Part shown: piece after piece, positions 1-9,036 of the stretch
Position numbering within the stretch: the stretch's first letter is position 1
How the letters are laid out: the number at the start of each line of letters is the position of its first letter
Program-made: the position numbers and the translations under genes
Notes under the pieces: generated by a model
Told to the model about the DNA's origin: nothing
What the model saw: only the letters and a program-made list of their open reading frames with translations
The model's database searches: none
Assembly: GCA_002698985.1 (NCBI GenBank)
Contig: PAAY01000064.1
Location: 46,064-110,063, forward strand
DNA from: Saprospirales bacterium
GTDB lineage: Bacteria; Bacteroidota; Bacteroidia; Chitinophagales; Saprospiraceae
Reading direction: 5' to 3'
Length of the DNA: 64,000 bases

Positions 1-1011
1 GGCGGTCACATCGCCAAAGTCGGCGGACACATTGCCGAGGAGGGCTTTGACATTTTGCGAAGCTTCCACGTCGCCGGTGCTGGCGGTCACGTTTTGGGCA
101 ACCAGGTTGCCATTCGGAGCCAGCAGGTGGCCGTTTTGCGAGGTGATGTTCTGATCGGCAGAAATTTCACCTGAGAGGGCAGTGATGTTTCCATTTTGCG
201 AAGTGATGTTCTGATCGGCGAGTACATTGCCGCTGAGCGCCTGGAGGTCGCCGGCTTCGGCAATGAAATTTCCGTGCTTCGCAATGAAGTCGCCGTTGTT
301 GCCGTAGGCGATGAAATCTCCTTCACCGGGTGTGTCACAGTCCACGGCCGGGCTGGCGCCGCCAAAGGCCACCACATTGCCCTGCTCGGCGATGAGGTTT
401 TTGGTGGTTTTGAAGCACTCGGTTTCCAGCGTTCCGCAAACCCTGAGGCCGGGGCATCCAACGTACACCCCACCTTCGAAATCGCCGTTGTGGTTGATGG
501 CCAGCACATCACCGGGCAGGCCGGTGAAGCCATCCGTGTCAGTGTGAGTGAAGGCCTCACCACCGTCGGCAAAAGGACTGGCAAGGCCGAGGAAAATCCG
601 CTGTCCCCGCACGATGGTGTTGCCGTTGATGTCGAGCAGTTCCTGTGGATTGGCGAGGCCGATTCCGATGTTGCCGTTTTCGAGGATGGTCATGCGCTCG
701 TGGTTGAAGAGGTCGGAGCCGCCGGTGTAGAATGCCAGCCGTCCGGGCAGGTATCCGGGGGTTGGAGTTCCGGTCACATAGGTTCTGATGGCGGTACTGG
801 ACTGGTATTCGTCGCCGGGTGTCCAGCCCCGGAAGTGCATAGTGCCGAGGATTTCGCCGTCTTCAACGGGCAGCTTGGCGCCGGTGGTGGCGGAATTGTA
901 GCGGTTGAGGTAGAGGTCAACGACCTGTCCGCTGATTTGTGCGCTGAGGTCTTGTGCGAAAAAGAGGCTCAGGAACAGAGCCATGATCGGGAAAGTTTTC
1001 ATTCGGTTCAT
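1..1011 (-). CDS. Tail-fibre-like repeat protein, 3' end cut by window
   Basis: I translated this frame directly. It is open from the ATG at 1011 to base 1, giving 337 codons with no stop, so the C-terminus lies outside the window. Residues 1-25 form a signal peptide ending near LSAQ. Around residue 110 is an ENGNIGIG segment typical of proteins that resemble phage tail fibres and often end in a self-cleaving S74 chaperone domain. That domain would fall outside the window. From about residue 205 to the edge the protein is a run of short repeats of the type GN(I/V)xAxxG and QNITSQNG, likely a beta-helix or fibre shaft. A second ATG at 1002 (MKTFPIM) is an equally good start. Function is probably extracellular or surface structural; the exact family is uncertain. 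Confidence 0.6.
   Translation of the reverse strand, partial: MNRMKTFPIMALFLSLFFAQDLSAQISGQVVDLYLNRYNSATTGAKLPVEDGEILGTMHFRGWTPGDEYQSSTAIRTYVTGTPTPGYLPGRLAFYTGGSDLFNHERMTILENGNIGIGLANPQELLDINGNTIVRGQRIFLGLASPFADGGEAFTHTDTDGFTGLPGDVLAINHNGDFEGGVYVGCPGLRVCGTLETECFKTTKNLIAEQGNVVAFGGASPAVDCDTPGEGDFIAYGNNGDFIAKHGNFIAEAGDLQALSGNVLADQNITSQNGNITALSGEISADQNITSQNGHLLAPNGNLVAQNVTASTGDVEASQNVKALLGNVSADFGDVTA
134..219. repeat. 60-bp period direct repeat in the fibre gene
   Basis: A 26-bp block at 134-159 recurs at 194-219 with one mismatch (position 142 versus 202). It encodes the repeated ADQNITSQNG unit on the minus strand. The near identity at DNA level points to recent duplication or gene conversion within the repeat array. 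Confidence 0.7.
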
Positions 1012-1336
1012 TGTAGAATGGTTTTAATGAGTGATTAAAATTGAATGACTGTTGGTGCCCAAAGGCGGGTGCTGCCGAAGGCGGCAGCGGAAATTGGGTG
1101 TGAGGTGGGAAAACTGGTTTTTTGGGGTTGTCAGGCGTTTGCCGAAGGAGAGAATGGCAAGCCGGACGACCCTTATTCCCGGCAAGTGGCCCAGCGTTAC
1201 CGAAGGGAAGAAAAATTTTGAAAAAAAAATTTTCCGAAGGGAAGGGGAAAGGGAAAGATAACAAGGGTGCCTAGCAGATTAAGACACACTTTGCCTGACA
1301 ATCATTTTTAAGCCAGCGCAAACGGTCCGCCTTTGG
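1012..1336. other. Gene-free spacer
   Basis: No convincing gene in these 325 bases. The stretch holds a small hairpin with arms GCTGCC (1071-1076) and GGCAGC (1083-1088) without a T tract, and a purine-rich low-complexity run at about 1203-1262. Confidence 0.5.
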
Positions 1337-2956
1337 TCAGTTCTTAACAAATTGCCGGGCAGTCTGAAATTTACCGGAGGTCAAAACCAAAGAATAGGTA
1401 CCCGATGAAAGTGTGTGCACCGGTAAGTGCATTTCAAATTTCCCTGACGAAAGATCATGGCTTTCCGAAAGCTGAATTCTTCCATTCACATCAACTACCG
1501 ACATGCTCAACTGCCCTGCCACCGGCAGCCCGAATGAGACCGTCAATTGCTCCGTAACCGGATTGGGGGCAACTTCAAGTCCGAAGAATTCTTCACCGTC
1601 AATGATTTCAACTGAGGTCGGTGCAGCTTCAATGAACACCTTGAAAACTTTTGTTGAAGCCTGGCTCTCTGTGCCTGTGTTTATAAAAAAGATGTTTGGC
1701 TGAGTACTTTCAATCCCGCCGACGAGGTAACCTGCAAGCTGCTTTCCGGTCCCAATGTTATCGAGATCAACCACGCCCTGACCGGAATAAATGGGCAGGT
1801 CCTCCACCGGAAGAAATTCTGCGCCTGCCCCGAGATAGGCCTCCAGTTCACCGATTTTCGATTCTGTCATGGTACCATCAGCCAGCCTGCTGACCACACT
1901 GATGGTTTTCACAAATGGCACGTCCGGGTCATCCACCAGGTTCCCGTCAGCATCGAGGTAATAGCGGCTGATGCCTCCAAAAAACACCGTGTGCATGCTG
2001 TTTTGCACAGCACTGTAAACCGGCAATTTGGCACTGTGGTAATTGCTGAGGAATTGCTGAAAACTGTCATTGACTGAATAACCTGCTTCGTCAACATCGA
2101 CACTGTTGAGCCAGGGCAAGTCCACATCAAACTGAAAAACACCGCTGAACACAGTGAACCCTTGTGTACCGTCGGGAAATACCTGTGGAGCCATGTTGTA
2201 ATCCCGGCGATGCAGGTTCAGGCTGTCAATGATTTCCTGGTAGTTCTGAATCGCGAGGTCATTGCCATCATCGAGCACTTCAAATGACCGGATGGCATTG
2301 GTATATTCCTGTAAAAAACCTGGCCCGTGCTGCGGTCCCATTGGATTGTAGCGACCTTCAAAGAGCTGACCTCCAACGAGGTAAAAGCGGTTGTTCAGTA
2401 ACCCCAGCTGTCCCCCGGTTACCATCATCCGTTCATCACCCATTTGCCGGAAATGAGGAGCCATAGGCCCACCGTTTTGAATTGCCTCCATCAAGCCGGG
2501 AAGGTTCACTGCCGTTAAAAACGGATGGGTGATCCATTCGTCCAATTCTTCGCTGTAACCATAGCCCCCAACGAGGTACAATACCGTATCCCGCTGAACA
2601 AATTCCATGTTGGTACTTTGCAACTGCTCCCTCAAATTGACAGGAAGTTCATCCACACTGCGCTGCCAGATTTGTTTTTCGTCAAAATCGGCAAGGGTGA
2701 TTGTCGTGTTGTTTCCGTCCGGCTGAAATGCCGCAAAAGGCTGGCGGCGGTGCAGCCCATCGGTTCTTCCGCCTATGAAAACCCACTTTCCATCATGATG
2801 GCCTGCAACAAAGGACTGGATACCGGGAAAGGCAGGAAAGTTGACTGGTTCGACACTGATCGCGAATGGAAGGTCCTGAGCCGAAGAGGAAACATTCAGT
2901 ACTGCTATCAAGATGATAGCAACCATCGTTTTCAGAATAGATGTAGATGTCTTCAT
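1337..2956 (-). CDS. T9SS-secreted kelch-like protein
   Basis: A 539-residue secreted protein. The ATG at 2956 (MKTSTSILK) is preferred over a TTG two codons upstream. Residues 1-27 are a signal peptide ending near SSSAQ. The body contains kelch-like glycine pairs (FIGGRTDG, YLVGGYGY, YLVGGQLF, YLVGGIES), suggesting a beta-propeller. The last 80 residues begin with a VAPNPV motif and end in SGTYSLVLTSG and QFVKN, the usual layout of a T9SS type A sorting domain, so the protein should pass the outer membrane and be anchored or released. No catalytic motif is recognisable. It stands alone between the fibre gene and uvrA, and its ligand or role is unknown. Confidence 0.75.
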   Translation of the reverse strand: MKTSTSILKTMVAIILIAVLNVSSSAQDLPFAISVEPVNFPAFPGIQSFVAGHHDGKWVFIGGRTDGLHRRQPFAAFQPDGNNTTITLADFDEKQIWQRSVDELPVNLREQLQSTNMEFVQRDTVLYLVGGYGYSEELDEWITHPFLTAVNLPGLMEAIQNGGPMAPHFRQMGDERMMVTGGQLGLLNNRFYLVGGQLFEGRYNPMGPQHGPGFLQEYTNAIRSFEVLDDGNDLAIQNYQEIIDSLNLHRRDYNMAPQVFPDGTQGFTVFSGVFQFDVDLPWLNSVDVDEAGYSVNDSFQQFLSNYHSAKLPVYSAVQNSMHTVFFGGISRYYLDADGNLVDDPDVPFVKTISVVSRLADGTMTESKIGELEAYLGAGAEFLPVEDLPIYSGQGVVDLDNIGTGKQLAGYLVGGIESTQPNIFFINTGTESQASTKVFKVFIEAAPTSVEIIDGEEFFGLEVAPNPVTEQLTVSFGLPVAGQLSMSVVDVNGRIQLSESHDLSSGKFEMHLPVHTLSSGTYSLVLTSGKFQTARQFVKN

Positions 2957-3249
2957 TTTCAATGCTTTTCAGAAAATCACTGGCGGCAAAAAAAAGAGAA
3001 ATTGGGAAGGCTGACGAATGACGATGGTCACAAAACGGAAATTCAGCCCATCCTGCCACAGCTGAGAATGCCCCTGGCGATCATCTGCTTCCAATTTCAG
3101 CTAGCGTCATCGGCTTCTTCTTCCTTCGGAAAACCCAAGCCAGGGCTCACCTGTTGGTGAAATGCCAAAACGGGTGCCTGGTCGGCACTACCCCGAACCC
3201 AATCGAATGGCTAACTTCGCAGGCCGGTTTCAAATCTTCTGAAAGATCC

Positions 3250-6129
3250 ATGCCTGAGTCCGCAAAAGAAAACACAGAAACACTCGTTGCCCCCCTCCCT
3301 GATGTCGTTGCCGAAGAGGAGGTGATTGAAGTGGTGGGTGCCAAAGAGCACAACCTGAAAGACATCAGTGTGCGCATACCGCGCAACCAACTGGTGGTGG
3401 TCACCGGCATCAGCGGTAGTGGCAAGAGTTCCCTGGCTTTTGACACCATTTACGCCGAAGGGCAGCGCCGCTACATGGAGACTTTCAATTCTTACGCCCG
3501 GCAGTTTTTGGGCAACATGGAGCGGCCGGAAGTGGAGATGATCTCGGGTCTGAGTCCGGTCATTTCCATCGAGCAAAAGACCACCGGCCGCAACCCCCGC
3601 TCCACCGTTGGAACCATCACAGAGATTTACGACTTCCTGCGTTTGCTGTACGCCCGCATTGGCGAGGCCTACTCCTTTGCCACCGGCAAAAAGATGGTGC
3701 GCTACAACGAAGACCAGATGTTGCAGCAGATCATGGAGCGCTTCGACGGGAAAAAGATCCTGCTGCTGGCACCCCTGGTGCGGGGCCGCAAAGGCCATTA
3801 CCGGGAGCTCTTCGACCAGATGCGCAAACAGGGCTACACCCGGGTGCGGGTTGATGGCGAGGTACTGGAGATGGAACCCGGCATGCAACTGGACCGCTAC
3901 AAGGTGCACGACATCGAGCTGGTGGTGGACCGGCTGTCGGTAGCAGAGAAACGGCGCGATCGCATCTCCTCTTCCATGCAGACAGCCCTGCGCATGGGCA
4001 ACGGCCTCATCATGGTGATGGAGATGGAAAAGGAGGGAGAACCCATTGCCTTCAGCAAAATGCTCATGGACCCCGAAACGGGCCTCAGCTACGAAGAGCC
4101 TTCACCCAACAGCTTTTCTTTCAACTCACCCTACGGCGCCTGCCCCGATTGCAACGGCCTTGGTCAGATGAACACCGTGGACATGGACAAGGTGATCCCC
4201 GACCCCAACAAGAGCATCGATGAGCAGGGCATTGCGCCCTTCAGGGAAGTGCGCGACAACTTTACCTTCAAACAACTGAAGGCCATTGCGAAGAAATACA
4301 AATTCAGCTTTTCAACGCCGGTCAAAGACATTCCGAAGAAAGCCCTCGACATCATCCTGCACGGCGGTGATGAGAGCTTCAAGATGAACCTCAGTTTCGC
4401 ACAGTCGGAATACGTTTACAGCCTGGGCTACGAAGGCCTCATCAACCAGCTCAAACGCTGGTACGAGGAAACCACCTCGGAAAAAATACGCCAGTGGGCC
4501 GAAGAGTACATGACGGTGGCGGAGTGCCCTACCTGCAAGGGCCAGCGCCTGCGCATCGAAAGCCTGCATTTCAAGATCGGAGGAAAGAACATTTCCGAAC
4601 TGGCGGAAATGGACCTCAGCACCCTGGCCGAGTGGATGGACGAACTGGACCAACACCTCACCGACCGGCAAAAAACCATCGGACAGGAGGTGCTCAAGGA
4701 AATACGGCTGCGGCTGGGTTTCCTGCTCCACGTCGGGTTGGACTACCTCAGCCTGAATCGCCCGGCCCGGACCCTCTCAGGCGGTGAAAGCCAGCGCATC
4801 CGCCTCGCTACGCAAATCGGTTCGCAGCTCACCGGCATCACCTACATCCTGGACGAACCGAGCATCGGCCTGCACCAGCGCGACAACCACCGCCTCATCG
4901 AGGCCCTCCGGGAATTGACCTACATAGGCAATACCGTCATCGTTGTGGAACACGACAAAGACATCATGCTGGCAGCTGATTACCTGATCGACCTGGGCCC
5001 GGGTGCCGGTCTGCACGGTGGGGAGATCGTTGCCGAAGGAAAGCCGGAAGAATTCAAAAAATTGCACACCCTGACGGCCGATTACCTCAACGGCCGCCGG
5101 AAAATTGAGGTGCCGAAAAAGCGCCGCAAAGGCACCGGCAAGAAGCTGGTGCTGAAAGGTGCCACCGGCCATAACCTGAAAAACGTAACCCTCAGCATAC
5201 CGCTTGGAACATTTACCTGCGTGACGGGCGTGAGCGGCAGCGGCAAGAGCAGCCTCATCAACGAAACGCTCTACCCCATTTTGCGAAGCCACTTTTACAA
5301 AAGCCTGCAAAAGCCCCTGCCGTACAAGTCCATCAAAGGCCTGGAACACCTCGACAAGGTCATCGAGATCGATCAGTCGCCGATTGGCCGCACCCCCCGG
5401 TCCAACCCGGCTACCTACACCAAGCTTTTTGACGATATCCGCAAGCTGTTCGCCGGATTGCCGGAGGCGAAGATCAGGGGCTACAAGCCTGGGCGCTTTT
5501 CATTCAACGTGAAGGGCGGGCGCTGTGAAGTTTGCCAGGGCAGCGGCAAGCGGGTCATCGAAATGAACTTCCTGCCAGATGTGTACGTGGATTGCGAAAG
5601 CTGCCTGGGCCGCCGCTACAACCGGGAAACGCTGGAAATCCTTTACAAAGGGAAAAGCATCAACGATGTGCTGAATATGTCGGTGAGCGAGGCCGTGGAG
5701 TTCTTCGAAAAAATACCCAAAATCTACCGCCGGCTGAAAACCCTTGAGGATGTCGGGCTGGGCTACATCACCCTGGGCCAGCGAGCCACCACCCTCTCCG
5801 GTGGGGAAGCACAGCGGGTAAAGCTCTCCGAAGAACTCTCCAAACGGGACACCGGCAACACCCTCTACATCCTCGACGAGCCCACCACCGGTCTCCACTT
5901 CGAGGACATCCGGCACCTGCTGCGGGTGCTCAACAAACTGGTGGACAAGGGCAACACCGTGCTCGTCATCGAACACAACCTCGACGTGGTGAAAATGGCC
6001 GACTGGATCATTGACCTCGGCCCCGAAGGTGGTAACCGCGGTGGCAACATCGTCTGCCAAGGCACTCCGGAGCAGGTGGCCAAAGTGAAGGAAAGCTTTA
6101 CGGGGCAGTATTTGAAGGGGGAACTGTGA
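3250..6129 (+). CDS. uvrA: UvrABC excision nuclease subunit A
   Basis: DNA-damage recognition ATPase of nucleotide excision repair, 959 residues, close to the usual family length. The ATG at 3250 (MPESAKEN) is chosen. An upstream in-frame TTG at 3154 would add 32 residues unlike the family. Two ABC modules are complete: Walker [10 protein letters not shown] near residue 54 and GVSGSGKSS near 660, signatures LSGGESQR near 509 and LSGGEAQR near 847, each followed by an LDEP Walker B. The C-terminal zinc finger is CEVC at about 757 paired with CESC at about 781. The final 89 bases are duplicated at 8299-8387. A perfect 44-bp palindromic terminator follows. Confidence 0.97.
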   Translation: MPESAKENTETLVAPLPDVVAEEEVIEVVGAKEHNLKDISVRIPRNQLVVVTGISGSGKSSLAFDTIYAEGQRRYMETFNSYARQFLGNMERPEVEMISGLSPVISIEQKTTGRNPRSTVGTITEIYDFLRLLYARIGEAYSFATGKKMVRYNEDQMLQQIMERFDGKKILLLAPLVRGRKGHYRELFDQMRKQGYTRVRVDGEVLEMEPGMQLDRYKVHDIELVVDRLSVAEKRRDRISSSMQTALRMGNGLIMVMEMEKEGEPIAFSKMLMDPETGLSYEEPSPNSFSFNSPYGACPDCNGLGQMNTVDMDKVIPDPNKSIDEQGIAPFREVRDNFTFKQLKAIAKKYKFSFSTPVKDIPKKALDIILHGGDESFKMNLSFAQSEYVYSLGYEGLINQLKRWYEETTSEKIRQWAEEYMTVAECPTCKGQRLRIESLHFKIGGKNISELAEMDLSTLAEWMDELDQHLTDRQKTIGQEVLKEIRLRLGFLLHVGLDYLSLNRPARTLSGGESQRIRLATQIGSQLTGITYILDEPSIGLHQRDNHRLIEALRELTYIGNTVIVVEHDKDIMLAADYLIDLGPGAGLHGGEIVAEGKPEEFKKLHTLTADYLNGRRKIEVPKKRRKGTGKKLVLKGATGHNLKNVTLSIPLGTFTCVTGVSGSGKSSLINETLYPILRSHFYKSLQKPLPYKSIKGLEHLDKVIEIDQSPIGRTPRSNPATYTKLFDDIRKLFAGLPEAKIRGYKPGRFSFNVKGGRCEVCQGSGKRVIEMNFLPDVYVDCESCLGRRYNRETLEILYKGKSINDVLNMSVSEAVEFFEKIPKIYRRLKTLEDVGLGYITLGQRATTLSGGEAQRVKLSEELSKRDTGNTLYILDEPTTGLHFEDIRHLLRVLNKLVDKGNTVLVIEHNLDVVKMADWIIDLGPEGGNRGGNIVCQGTPEQVAKVKESFTGQYLKGEL
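6041..6129 (+). repeat. uvrA-tail repeat, copy 1 (in uvrA)
   Basis: The last 89 bases of uvrA including its stop codon. They match 8299-8387 at 86 of 89 positions at a constant offset of 2258. The three differences (CAA/CAG, AAG/AAA, AGC/AGT) are all synonymous in the uvrA frame. Confidence 0.95.
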
Positions 6130-6161
6130 AGGAGCTTGGGAGTTGATCATGGGTAATCAGT

Positions 6162-6205
6162 AAAAAAAATTAGGCTTACCTGATCAGGTAAGCCTAATTT
6201 TTTTT
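6162..6205. terminator. 44-bp perfect palindrome, bidirectional terminator
   Basis: Two 22-base arms meet at 6183/6184 with no mismatch. The stem is AATTAGGCTTACCTGA and its complement, flanked by A8 on the left and T8 on the right, so it can terminate uvrA from the left and the T9SS propeller gene from the right. Confidence 0.93.
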
Positions 6206-6220
6206 CATTTTTTTCTCAGG

Positions 6221-7777
6221 CTATCGGGTAACGATTATCGTCTTACTGTCAAAGACATGCTCATCTTGAGAAACCACTTTTACCACATAAATCCCAGGCT
6301 GCAACCGGTTAAGCTCAATTTCGGAAATAGAGAGAACACCAGGTTGGGAGCGAACAGATACTTGATTTTCCAATTGACCTTCCAGAGAATATAAATAGAT
6401 ATCTGCCGCACCTCTGGTTTCCACCTTTACAATACCTGATGCAGGATTTGGAGACACCTTAAACCAGTTCAATGGCTGCCGGATTATTTTTAGACCATTA
6501 TCCTGCTGTTGCGCAATCAAAGACGAAAGATCTGAAGTGGAATGTTGATATAGAAAATCAAAATTTAGGTCGTAAATCATCAAAAGGTCTTCATTCATCC
6601 TCTCTATACCAGAACCTTTCCCTCCCATTAAGAAACCAGGATTATTATTGCCAATAATCCTGTTCACATTTTCTTTGGAAAAATAGGAAAGAAAGCTTCC
6701 GTCGCTCACGAACAATGGCTCATTAAAGAAAAAATTAAAATTGTCATTTTCACCTTTGGGTAGCCTCATCCTTTGACCTACCACTACTGACTTGCCTGAG
6801 GCCCTGTCAACAACGATACTATGAGGAAAAGAATTGAACTTTTTTTCAAGCAGTACAAATTCATCCGTAATTAAAAATTTCTCAAACGGCATTTCCCCCA
6901 AAACTGAATTGACAAAAGCCAGATTCAAGTCATCTCCACTGGCCACCCTTGCCATCCATGACTGAATTTCCTCCTCGCCGATTCCGGAGAAAGGTGCATC
7001 ATAGACTTCCGCGAGTTGGCCGTCGTAACTAACCTCATAAATTTTCCCAGTAAAAGGAGGATTAAAATACACACGCCTACCATCTTTAACAAAGCGACCA
7101 GAAGCTACAAAATTCAAAACCTGACAAGCTTCATTGATAGGAAACATTGATTTTATTAGTTGACCATCTTCGCTGAAAATATGAATCGAATTATTTGCGA
7201 AATCTGAATTGGACGAGCTACCAGCTTGAGGAGCATAAACTATAAATCGGTGATCATGCGGGGAATAAGAGAAATCAATGAAGTTGATTCCGATTTTAAC
7301 AGACTTGACTACGTTGCCATTCTCTTCAAGAAAATAAATTCGCCCATCCAGTGCGTCACCCAAAACAATCAGCTTGCTCTTAGCATCGTACGAGAAGCCG
7401 GCAGGGTGAGCAATGCCCTGCTCATTCAGAATACTGTAGGGAATTTCAAACAATAGAGCTGAATTGTCCAAATTCAAACATTTGATTGGATATTGTTGCT
7501 GAAAATCAACTGAAAATAATTTATCTCCAAATACGGCAAGCTCTTCAATTCGATATGCAGATTCACCACTACAAAGAGGAAGATCAAAATACCGAACATT
7601 GTTATATCCTTTACTTAAGTCAATTTCCTGCGACCATGCATCAAACAACCTCAAGTCAGATATTTCCTTCGCAAAAGAAATTGGCTCCGAAGTGGTATTC
7701 CGCATGGCCAAAAACACAACTACAGCAATGAAAATAGCAAGTGTTCCAATCAGTTGAAATGAGTTAAACTTTTTCAT
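6221..7777 (-). CDS. T9SS-secreted six-bladed beta-propeller protein
   Basis: A 518-residue secreted or membrane-anchored protein. The ATG at 7777 (MKKFNSFQL) is chosen because a hydrophobic segment follows at residues 9-26; upstream in-frame codons overlap the peptide frame at 7801-8118. The body has short propeller-blade repeats (GKLIVLGD-like and DGRIYFLEENGNV segments) like the six-bladed beta-propeller proteins common in Bacteroidota, although I assign the fold only by pattern. The C-terminus has VSPNPASG and ends LQPGIYVVKVVS...TIIVTR, a T9SS type A sorting domain. The gene is clearly more AT-rich than uvrA or the 5-oxoprolinase gene and lies within the segment bounded by uvrA-tail repeats, which suggests transfer. 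It starts 23 bases after the cysteine-rich peptide frame on the same strand. Confidence 0.75.
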   Translation of the reverse strand: MKKFNSFQLIGTLAIFIAVVVFLAMRNTTSEPISFAKEISDLRLFDAWSQEIDLSKGYNNVRYFDLPLCSGESAYRIEELAVFGDKLFSVDFQQQYPIKCLNLDNSALLFEIPYSILNEQGIAHPAGFSYDAKSKLIVLGDALDGRIYFLEENGNVVKSVKIGINFIDFSYSPHDHRFIVYAPQAGSSSNSDFANNSIHIFSEDGQLIKSMFPINEACQVLNFVASGRFVKDGRRVYFNPPFTGKIYEVSYDGQLAEVYDAPFSGIGEEEIQSWMARVASGDDLNLAFVNSVLGEMPFEKFLITDEFVLLEKKFNSFPHSIVVDRASGKSVVVGQRMRLPKGENDNFNFFFNEPLFVSDGSFLSYFSKENVNRIIGNNNPGFLMGGKGSGIERMNEDLLMIYDLNFDFLYQHSTSDLSSLIAQQQDNGLKIIRQPLNWFKVSPNPASGIVKVETRGAADIYLYSLEGQLENQVSVRSQPGVLSISEIELNRLQPGIYVVKVVSQDEHVFDSKTIIVTR

Positions 7778-7800
7778 GACAGTGAATTTAGTGAGAAAAA

Positions 7801-8118
7801 TTAAGCGCATAAATTTCCTGGGCAACACCCGTTGACACAGTTTGAGGGATTTTCTCCACATTCCCTTAATTCAGGCGTACATTGAAATGAACCTCACGGA
7901 TAACAGACAAATGTTGAGCCTGGAACAAAACAAGAATAGCTGTAGCCATCATCACAACAACACACTGTTGCCACTGGCTCACAATTTCGCAGGTCTAACC
8001 ACCAGGTTACATCTAAATTTTGATTTTAATGAAGGTGAAGGTCAGGCAAAAGAACCGACGAGAAAGAATTGAACAAGATCAATGTTGAAAAGATGAAACT
8101 GTGTAGAACTAACTTCAT
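7801..8118 (-). pseudogene. Cysteine-rich secreted peptide frame with two internal stops
   Basis: I found this by reading the minus strand codon by codon. From the ATG at 8118 one frame runs 106 codons. Codons 1-21 encode a signal-peptide-like segment (MKLVLHSFIFSTLILFNSF). Codon 31 is TAA, codons 32-74 continue with six cysteines including VCCCDDGYSYSC, codon 75 is TGA, and codons 76-105 add six more (ECGENPSNCVNGCCPGN) before the final TAA. Twelve cysteines in 73 codons, all in frame with a signal peptide, is unlikely by chance. The likeliest reading is a decayed gene for a secreted disulphide-rich peptide partnered with the propeller gene 23 bases downstream. Bacteroides NVEALA peptides sit next to propeller genes in the same way, but no NVEALA motif is visible here. 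Readthrough is possible but unsupported. Confidence 0.55.
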
Positions 8119-8298
8119 GGCAAATCACATTTTAAATTTGATTTGAATGTCATTAACACTTGTAAAAAAAATTCCTACACCTTTCCGAATCAAGTATTTT
8201 TAAAAAATTTAACGCCTTTTCACATAATTTCACACAGAATATTAAATATCCCATATCCTGAAACAGAAAGGGTTCTGTAGCATAAGGATATAAGGAAA
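8119..8298. other. AT-rich leader of the insert
   Basis: About 180 very AT-rich bases between the peptide frame and the second uvrA-tail copy. They probably hold the promoter of the minus-strand peptide/propeller pair, but I see no clear TAnnTTTG box. Confidence 0.35.
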
Positions 8299-8387
8299 GT
8301 GGCAACATCGTCTGCCAGGGCACTCCGGAGCAGGTGGCCAAAGTGAAAGAAAGTTTTACGGGGCAGTATTTGAAGGGGGAACTGTGA
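8299..8387 (+). repeat. uvrA-tail repeat, copy 2 (detached)
   Basis: A second copy of the uvrA 3' end, from GTGGCAACATC to the stop codon at 8385-8387, with no uvrA body in front of it. Homology stops abruptly at both ends: 8298 differs from 6040 and 8388 differs from 6130. It directly adjoins the convergent gene that ends at 8400, so this copy probably marks the original end of uvrA before the 2.2-kb segment arrived. Confidence 0.95.
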
Positions 8388-8399
8388 GTTTTGGCTAGT

Positions 8400-8894
8400 T
8401 CAGCGACGTAAAATTTCGTCTTCTTTCTTTTTCCAATTTTCGTAAGCCAGTTTTACCTCCTGCCTGAGTTCCCTTACAGTGCTGAAATGGATGCCCGCCT
8501 CCCGGCAAAATTTTTCGGGCACATCGAGGAATTGCCGGAGTTGGTTGTCCCATTCTTCTTCGCTCGTGGTTTCCAGCATTTCTTCAATCTCCTCATTGAT
8601 AAGCTCATAATCTGCTCCCAATTCATCCATCATCCGTTTGTAGGTTTTGATGAGCAGGTTCCTGAAATAGCGATGCATGGCACCGGACCAAAGCGAAGGC
8701 AACAGCGGATGAATCGGGTTGAGCCGGCTGCTGTAAAGCCATACCAACTCATCGCATATTTTAATGGTATCAGGGCTCAATCCCAGGGCTTTGAGGTCAG
8801 TGATGTTGTCACCGAAATGCTTGCGGGTGTTTTCATCAGCAGCCCAAAGGCAGGAGCATTGGTAGTCGAGCAGGAATTTGAGTTTAGGCTTCAT
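8400..8894 (-). CDS. Hypothetical protein
   Basis: A 164-residue soluble protein starting at the ATG at 8894 (MKPKLKFLLDY). I do not recognise the family. It is mostly helical by composition, with tryptophans and two cysteines in the first 20 residues (YQCSCLW), a central acidic helix (ELINEEIEEMLETTSEEEW) and a charged C-terminal coil rich in lysine and glutamate. There is no signal peptide or membrane segment. It converges on the detached uvrA tail 12 bases away. Its start is 143 bases from the divergent DUF1648 gene, so they may share a promoter region. Codon use resembles that of the uvrA neighbourhood rather than the AT-rich insert. Confidence 0.6.
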   Translation of the reverse strand: MKPKLKFLLDYQCSCLWAADENTRKHFGDNITDLKALGLSPDTIKICDELVWLYSSRLNPIHPLLPSLWSGAMHRYFRNLLIKTYKRMMDELGADYELINEEIEEMLETTSEEEWDNQLRQFLDVPEKFCREAGIHFSTVRELRQEVKLAYENWKKKEDEILRR

Positions 8895-9036
8895 AGGCAG
8901 AGCAGCTTACCTTTCCCTCTCATCGAAGATCGAACCAAAGTCAAGCCGTTTCAGGCATTCCCCGATCAGCTTTGTCGAGCTGGCCTTCCACAAAATGCAA
9001 CAGACTGGCTACCTTGGCAGGCCAAAACGACGACAC

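Noticed and set aside
196..1038. A 280-codon open frame on the plus strand over the fibre gene
   Set aside because: It is antisense to the signal-peptide-bearing fibre frame and its translation is a low-complexity string of valines and glutamates with no domain. The minus-strand frame has a clear signal peptide and repeat structure.
6162..6205. The 44-bp palindrome as a recombination core site of the insert
   Set aside because: Its A8/T8 flanks and place between two convergent genes fit an ordinary bidirectional terminator, and no second copy lies at the other edge of the insert.
7801..8118. Selenocysteine or programmed recoding at the TGA and TAA of the peptide frame
   Set aside because: Two different stop codons would both need recoding and no SECIS-like stem after the TGA was recognised. 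A decayed gene is simpler.
7801..8118. Calling the peptide a NVEALA protein
   Set aside because: Only the position next to a propeller gene matches. The NVEALA motif itself is absent.
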